DNA of 64,000 bases from Rhizobiales bacterium 62-47 (GTDB taxonomy: Bacteria; Pseudomonadota; Alphaproteobacteria; Rhizobiales; Xanthobacteraceae): positions 1 through 64,000 of the forward strand of contig MKVX01000007.1 in the NCBI GenBank assembly GCA_001899255.1, written 5' to 3'. Every line of letters starts with the position of its first letter. Positions within the stretch are counted from its first letter, which is position 1. Both the position numbers and the translations under genes were made by a program. The notes under the pieces were generated by a model. It did no database searches, had not been told where the DNA came from, and saw nothing but the letters and a program-made list of their open reading frames with translations. Below are positions 59,412 to 64,000 of this stretch, in pieces.

Positions 59412-59786
59412 TTGAAACTCCCCGCTGGGCTGCGAAATGCGGCAGTCCTGCATGCAGCCAATTGCGCAGGAGTCTCGTTTCGATCGTGAGGATGAGAGTG
59501 ACGGCGTACGTCTTCGCCGGCGTCGAACGAGCCGGTCTATTCGTCACGGCGATCCAGTTCGATGCGAGCGACGCAACCATTCTCGCGCGGCCATGTCAAT
59601 CGATAAAGTCCTCCGACATATCATCGACGGGCCCATTCGAAGCTTCTCGAACGGCGCCAGAAATGCCCACCGAAACTATTTCGGCAGCCTCGCGCTTGCG
59701 GGCTCCTTCTCCAAAGACATCGACGAAGTTGAAGGTTACCGCGTGATTGTTGCGCGGCGCGCGCTTATGCGCTTTGGAGAATGAAA
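59412..59786. other. Region between rpsU and the cold-shock remnant
   Basis: No gene is supported. Immediately before the cold-shock ATG is GGAGAATGAAA, and the preceding 100 bases are probably its leader. Confidence 0.4.
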
Positions 59787-59873
59787 ATGACGACAGGTAC
59801 TGTTAAGTGGCTCAACGGCCAAAAAGGCTTTGGATTTATTCAGCCGAACGACGGCAGAATTCAAGCTTGTTGA
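59787..59873 (+). pseudogene. cspA: Truncated cold-shock protein gene
   Basis: The first 23 codons (MTTGTVKWLNGQKGFGFI, then QPNDG) are a typical CspA start, with the RNP-1 motif GFGFI, then the frame leaves the family and stops after RIQAC. About 45 codons of a normal 68-70 are missing. At the break (59857) lies GAATTC followed directly by AAGCTT. The KWLN in place of KWFN is a second oddity. Beyond the joint the minus strand reads as a short protein-like frame. Confidence 0.85.
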
Positions 59874-59937
59874 TGTCGTCGCTCATCATTTTAAGCATGT
59901 CAAAAACAACTGAGAGCGTCGAACCGGCTGCCGTTGG

Positions 59938-59964
59938 TACGTCACCTACCTTGATCGCCCGACA
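59938..59964. repeat. Direct repeat, left of the sulfatase gene
   Basis: TACGTCACCTACCTTGATCG with the following CCCG resembles TACGTCATCCCACCTTGATTG plus CCCGG at 62464-62491, in the same orientation. About 20 of 25 bases agree, allowing small gaps. The two copies lie on both sides of the sulfatase gene. Confidence 0.4.
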
Positions 59965-60015
59965 TGAGCGCAGGCCGCCCGAATAAGCGGCCCGCGCGAA
60001 CCAAATATCCCAAGG

Positions 60016-62433
60016 CTAGTCGCGAGCCAGCGCTCTCTGCGCCTCTAGTTCGAGCGCTTCGTACGATGCCTTTTCGACCGTGATGCCCACCGCCTGGATG
60101 GTCCCGCCATGGAATGTGCCGGGCGTCTTATAGTCGGCGCTAACGGCGTCGCCGCTGTCATAGCCGACGCAGAGTCCGTCGCCCGAGAGGGTGAACTTGG
60201 CCGGCTGCGTCTTCATGGGGCCTTCATCAACGACCTTGTCGTTGACGTACAGCTTCATCGTGCCTATCGACTCCATGTGCGGGCCAGCCCCCGTGCGCGT
60301 GAACTCCATGCCGAGGGTGTACTTGCCGGGCTTCAGCTCTACGCTGGAAACGAACCTTTGCTCCGGCTTGATGCCGAGAAAGTTGTAGACGTAATTGAGC
60401 TTGTGGTCCTTGATGAACAGCGCGTGTCCGCCGAAGCGCGAGCCATGAGCGAAGATAACGCCCCCGACATCCGGATCTGTAATGTCGACATTGGCGAGGA
60501 TCTTGTACGAGCGATTACGCACGTTGACAGCAACACCTTCCGGCACCGGCGCGGTGTCGGGATAATAAACGTAGCGGTCGCGAACTGGTTCTGCAGAAGG
60601 ACGCTCGACGCCGAGGAGTTCGGACGCGCTGCGGTCATCAATCGGCAGAGCCAGATTGGCTCGAGCTTCCTCGTCCCACGCCTTCTTCAGCGCCTCCAGC
60701 TTGTCGGGATACTGCTTTGCCAGGTCGGTCGATTCCGACCGGTCCTTATCGACGTGATAAAGCTGCCACTGGTCCTGATCGAAGTGGCCCTTGCCGGTGA
60801 AGGGCGCGTGGACCGCCGCAGCGAGCCAGCCATCCACCCACATCCCGCGCGTGCCGAGCATGGAATAGAACTGCCGCTTCTTCTGCGTCGGCGCATGCGG
60901 ATCTGCATCGAACGTATAGCGCATCGAAATCCCGGAGAGCGGGAACTGCTCCACGCCACGATAGACCTTAGGCATCTCCAATCCCACGACATCGAGGATA
61001 GTCGGCACGATGTCGACCGAGTGGTGGTACTGGTCGCGAATTTCCCCGCGCGCCTTGATACCCTTCGGCCAGGAGATGACAAGCGGATCGGCCGTACCGC
61101 CGGAGTATTGCGCGTAGCGCTTGAACATCTGGAAGGGTGTCGAGAATGCGACAGCCCAACCTGTGGGGAAATGGCCGTAGGTGTCGGGTCCCCCGAGCTT
61201 GTCGAACAGCTTCATGTTTTCGGCCAGGTCATCGGGATAGCCGTTGAAGAACTTGTTCTCGTTGACGGAACCGTTCGGCGTGCCTTCACCGGAGGTGCCA
61301 TTGTCAGCGGCGTAGAGAACCATGGTGTTCTCTAGCTGCCCGGTCTTCCCAAGGTAGTCGATGACGCGGCCGATCTGCACGTCGGTGTATTCCGATAATC
61401 CCGCCCACACCTCTGCCATGTGCGAGAACAGTTTTTTCTCGTCGGCGCTAAGTGTGTTCCACATACGGACGTGGTCGGCCGGATTTGCCTGAGATTCCGG
61501 CAACGGATTGATCGGGGTAAGCTTTGTGTCCTTCGGCACAATGCCCTTCTCGATCATGCGTGCCAGCACCCAGGTGCGGTACGCCTCGTAACCGTCGTCG
61601 AACTTGCCCTTGTACTTGGCGATGTACTCCTTCGGCGCCTGGTGCGGCGCGTGATTGGCGCCCGGGTTGTAGAACATGAACCACGGCTTCGAGGGAGTGG
61701 CAGCCTGCTGATTCCGAATCATCTTGATCGCTTGGTCGGCGAGATCTTTGGAGAGATGATAGCCCTGCTCCGGTGAGGCCGGCGGCTCGATAAAGTGATT
61801 GTCCTCTACGAGGTCCGGATACCATTGATTGGTCTCGCCGCCGATGAATCCGTAGTAGCGCTCGAATCCCTGCCCGAGCGGCCAGGTCTTTCGGTCACCA
61901 CCTTCGGCGACATCTTGCTCCGGCACGTTGTGATTCTTGCCCAGCCAGAAGGTGCTGTAGCCATTGTCCTGAAGGACTTGTGCGATGGTCGCGGCTTGCG
62001 GCGGGATGCGGCCTGCCCAGCCCGGGAAGCCATTGGAGCCCTCCGTGATCGCGGCCATACCGTTCAAGGTGTGATTGCGCCCTGTCAACAGCGTGGACCG
62101 GGTCGGCGAACAGAGCGCCACCGTGTGCCATTGCGTGTAGGTGATTCCGTTCTGCGCCAGCTTATCGAGCGTCGGCATGTTGATGCGGCCTCCGTAGGGG
62201 GACCAGGCCGCAAGCCCAGTATCGTCGTAGAGAACGAACAGAATGTTTGGTGCGCCAGCGGGTGCCTTCTTAGGGGTGAACGGCCCCCAGTCGGCCTTTG
62301 AATCCCGGATATCGAGATTAATAGTGCCCTGAAAATCCTTGTAAGGGCCGACGGGTTGTGACTGCTGAGCCGATGCCCCGAAGGAGAGCAACGTGCCGAA
62401 CGCGCCGACGATTAGATGAGATGCGAACTTCAT
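60016..62433 (-). CDS. Arylsulfatase, formylglycine type
   Basis: 805 residues. The signal peptide MKFASHLIVGAFGTLLSFG with ASA cleavage directs it to the periplasm. C108 in CSPTRSTLLTGR is the site for formylglycine conversion, and LYDDTG and the later WSPYGG to HAPHQAP regions carry calcium-site residues. The C-terminal 250 residues form an extra beta domain. Start ATG 62433 follows GAGGAG. It probably hydrolyses sulfate esters for sulfur supply. A short direct repeat is found on both sides. Confidence 0.9.
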   Translation of the reverse strand: MKFASHLIVGAFGTLLSFGASAQQSQPVGPYKDFQGTINLDIRDSKADWGPFTPKKAPAGAPNILFVLYDDTGLAAWSPYGGRINMPTLDKLAQNGITYTQWHTVALCSPTRSTLLTGRNHTLNGMAAITEGSNGFPGWAGRIPPQAATIAQVLQDNGYSTFWLGKNHNVPEQDVAEGGDRKTWPLGQGFERYYGFIGGETNQWYPDLVEDNHFIEPPASPEQGYHLSKDLADQAIKMIRNQQAATPSKPWFMFYNPGANHAPHQAPKEYIAKYKGKFDDGYEAYRTWVLARMIEKGIVPKDTKLTPINPLPESQANPADHVRMWNTLSADEKKLFSHMAEVWAGLSEYTDVQIGRVIDYLGKTGQLENTMVLYAADNGTSGEGTPNGSVNENKFFNGYPDDLAENMKLFDKLGGPDTYGHFPTGWAVAFSTPFQMFKRYAQYSGGTADPLVISWPKGIKARGEIRDQYHHSVDIVPTILDVVGLEMPKVYRGVEQFPLSGISMRYTFDADPHAPTQKKRQFYSMLGTRGMWVDGWLAAAVHAPFTGKGHFDQDQWQLYHVDKDRSESTDLAKQYPDKLEALKKAWDEEARANLALPIDDRSASELLGVERPSAEPVRDRYVYYPDTAPVPEGVAVNVRNRSYKILANVDITDPDVGGVIFAHGSRFGGHALFIKDHKLNYVYNFLGIKPEQRFVSSVELKPGKYTLGMEFTRTGAGPHMESIGTMKLYVNDKVVDEGPMKTQPAKFTLSGDGLCVGYDSGDAVSADYKTPGTFHGGTIQAVGITVEKASYEALELEAQRALARD

Positions 62434-62463
62434 GGTTGCGAACTCCTCTACGCTTGTCTCTGA

Positions 62464-62491
62464 TACGTCATCCCACCTTGATTGCCCGGAC
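62464..62491. repeat. Direct repeat, right of the sulfatase gene
   Basis: Partner of the copy at 59938-59964. In both the minus-strand frame reads RAIKVG, so a shared coding fragment is an alternative explanation. Confidence 0.4.
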
Positions 62492-62572
62492 TTCAGTCGC
62501 ACGCTCATCGACCGGGATAATCGGCAGCTCGCCCGGTTTCGTCACGGGCAGACTACGCAGGTAGTCCATCAT
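62468..62572 (-). CDS. Possible 34-residue protein or gene tail
   Basis: A frame starting MMDYLRSLPVTKPGELPI and ending VRAIKVG with AAGGAG upstream of the ATG. Upstream codons in the same frame also look coding but are cut by a TAG. It may be the tail of a decayed gene between the HAD fusion and the sulfatase. Confidence 0.35.
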   Translation of the reverse strand: MMDYLRSLPVTKPGELPIIPVDERATEVRAIKVG

Positions 62573-62620
62573 CGCCTGCTACTCCTTGATCTCCCGCAAG
62601 ATAGCGAGCCCGAACTCGCC

Positions 62621-64000
62621 TCAAGGCTTCAAATCGAATTCCTTGAGCTTCTTCGCCGCGGTGCCGAACTGGCCGAGCTGGAAGACCGCCGCGCCTGCAG
62701 GCGAAAAAGTGAACCTCTCAAACGGCTCGGCGAGAAACTTGTCGAGGTAGCTGCGCGGACCGACACCGACGCTGACATGGGGATTGAAGTGGTCGCCCGA
62801 GTAGTTCGGGACGAACGTTGAAACATATTCAATCAAGCCCGGATCAATGACGCGATCATCGGGTGTCGTAACAAATGCTCCGGACGCGCCGCTCGGCACT
62901 GTGAAGGGAGCCACGGCGGCGATCAGGTCCGCCTGCAGCTTGAGCAGCTCAGGCGTCGGCCGTGCCACAATCCCCGGGACACCGAGATCATTGCTTGGGG
63001 CGTAGTAATACTTGACTGCGTCGAGCTTCATCCCGGTGATATTGGCGCTGGCAAACACCTTTCCGGCAGCTTCATAGACCTTGTCGAGGTCGGCCGTGCG
63101 GACGAAACGCTGGATCATCGTCACGTGCGGCCGGTGCGCCGCATCCAGCGCAAAACCCCTCGGAAAGATATTCAGGAGGCTTGCGTTCGCGGCCTCGGCG
63201 CGCCGGAGCATGGTGGCGTCCGGCTCGAGCAGGATATCGATGGCGGTGACGGGCGACGGCTCGAACGGAAAGACCTGGCGCCAATCGTTCTTCATGCTCA
63301 CGACGGTCCAGCCGTCCTTTTTCGCCTGGTCGTGAAGAGCCTGCGGGAACGCCCCGAGCTTGGGTTCCGGCAGACCCAGCGCCGGACCGTAGGCATATTC
63401 GCGCGCCGCATCGTCATGCAGCACCAGAAGCTCGAACCGTGCACCGCTGCCGCCCTGGGTGTATTCCAGCATCTCCTGATCGCCACGAGAATTGCCGAAC
63501 GCGGCGATCGGGCGGCGGCCAATGTGCTGGTTGATGCCGACGGGCTTGTCGGCCTTGTCATCGTTGAAATTCAGTTCCGGCAGGCGCACCAGGACCGGCT
63601 TGCCGTCGCGCATTTCGAACTTCGTCTTGATGCTGCTGCCGACCACCTGTTCCGGCGGTATGCCATAAACCCATCCCGCCCATGGGCGCATGAATTCGAT
63701 GCCGCCACCGGAGACAATGAAGGTCTTGAAGCCGTTCGCGCGCAGATAGGAGAGAACTTCGAGCATCGGCTGATAGACCATGTCGGTAAAGAGCTGGCCG
63801 GTCTTCGGATGCTTCGCCGTGGCGATCCAGTGCTTCACGATCTGCTCAAACTCCGCCACCGTGTTGCCTGCGTGGGCAACCATGATGATCTCGAGGAGTG
63901 CGCGATCGCCGCCAGCCAGCGCCGTCTGCAAATCGCCCTTGAGAAGCGAGGCGAACGGCTCGGTCGTATTCCACTCGGGATGCTGCGGTGCCAGCGCCTT
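62621..64000 (-). CDS. HAD-family phosphatase fused to a 2H phosphoesterase-like domain, partial
   Basis: At least 460 residues are in the window and the frame is open at the right edge, so the start and the HAD nucleophile motif are missing. GGGIEFMRPWAGWVYGI and GNSRGDQEMLEYT are HAD motifs II-IV of acid-phosphatase-like members. The C-terminal part has HRPHVTMIQRF and FNPHVSVGVG, the paired H-x-T/S motifs of 2H phosphoesterases. This two-domain arrangement seems unusual. It is transcribed toward the sulfatase gene. Confidence 0.75.
   Translation of the reverse strand, partial: KALAPQHPEWNTTEPFASLLKGDLQTALAGGDRALLEIIMVAHAGNTVAEFEQIVKHWIATAKHPKTGQLFTDMVYQPMLEVLSYLRANGFKTFIVSGGGIEFMRPWAGWVYGIPPEQVVGSSIKTKFEMRDGKPVLVRLPELNFNDDKADKPVGINQHIGRRPIAAFGNSRGDQEMLEYTQGGSGARFELLVLHDDAAREYAYGPALGLPEPKLGAFPQALHDQAKKDGWTVVSMKNDWRQVFPFEPSPVTAIDILLEPDATMLRRAEAANASLLNIFPRGFALDAAHRPHVTMIQRFVRTADLDKVYEAAGKVFASANITGMKLDAVKYYYAPSNDLGVPGIVARPTPELLKLQADLIAAVAPFTVPSGASGAFVTTPDDRVIDPGLIEYVSTFVPNYSGDHFNPHVSVGVGPRSYLDKFLAEPFERFTFSPAGAAVFQLGQFGTAAKKLKEFDLKP

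Noticed and set aside
59437-59784. Plus-strand ORF between rpsU and the cold-shock remnant
   Set aside because: It overlaps no known family; the last third reads somewhat like protein but no ribosome site or conserved motif supports it.
1-64000. CRISPR arrays, rRNA and tRNA genes
   Set aside because: No regularly spaced repeats, rRNA sequence or cloverleaf-like structure was found on reading both strands; a covariance-model search was not possible here.

Overview
The window comes from a G+C-rich alphaproteobacterium, most likely of the order Hyphomicrobiales (Bradyrhizobium/Afipia/Bosea-like). This rests on codon use, the Liv-type transporters, a FixK/FNR-type box and the family of small proteins at 55-59 kb; the genus cannot be read from the sequence. 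About 54 kb is a dense catabolic region and the last 10 kb is a patchwork of small genes, gene fragments and an unrelated sulfatase/phosphatase pair.

The centre of interest is coenzyme F420, a deazaflavin uncommon in Proteobacteria. Locus 1 (about 1-23.5 kb) holds the start of a transhydrogenase gene (pntA), a Liv-type ABC transporter, and an operon running from a YcsF/PxpA-like lactamase through an NADPH:F420 oxidoreductase, CofE, CofD, CofC and FbiC to a PLP enzyme. It also has two twin GntR/HutC regulators flanking a diaminopropionate ammonia-lyase, a molybdenum-hydroxylase FAD subunit with a fused [2Fe-2S]-SRPBCC protein, an M20 amidohydrolase, a luciferase-like (LLM) oxidoreductase and a class I CoA-transferase. 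A 16-bp palindrome (TTACTAWTWWTRGTAA-like) lies upstream of nearly every transcription unit here.

A small dadA-alr unit with an Lrp-type regulator (24-27 kb) separates the two loci. Locus 2 (27-48 kb) has a second FbiC and CofC, an LLM enzyme and a complete CoxG/S/M/L-type molybdenum hydroxylase. A second Liv transporter with fused LivM-LivG follows, and these genes form one apparent 13-kb operon. Around them lie a threonine-synthase-like enzyme, an IclR regulator, an M24 hydrolase, a third LLM enzyme, a second NADPH:F420 oxidoreductase, RidA and an L-serine ammonia-lyase. A different 19-bp palindrome, TGTTTY-N7-RAAACA, occurs three times at its promoters. Locus 2 lacks CofD and CofE and locus 1 lacks a CoxL subunit, so the two loci look complementary.

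A working model, which is inference, is uptake of a nitrogen heterocyclic acid, hydroxylation by the molybdenum enzyme, F420H2-dependent reduction or oxygenation by LLM enzymes, hydrolysis of lactam/amide bonds (PxpA-like, M20, M24), and elimination of ammonia from 2,3-diaminopropionate or serine with RidA clearing 2-aminoacrylate. A separate unit at 48-54 kb pairs UbiD and UbiX with an SsuABC/NMT1-type transporter and a FadR-type regulator, suggesting import and decarboxylation of an aromatic or heteroaromatic acid.

From 54 to 60 kb there are a Spy-like periplasmic protein behind a FixK-type box, a chain of small uncharacterised genes, an IS3 transposase remnant, ribosomal protein S21 with a TTG start, and a cold-shock gene cut off after about 23 codons. 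A formylglycine-type arylsulfatase flanked by short direct repeats and a HAD-2H phosphoesterase fusion running off the edge close the window. No rRNA, tRNA or CRISPR array was seen.
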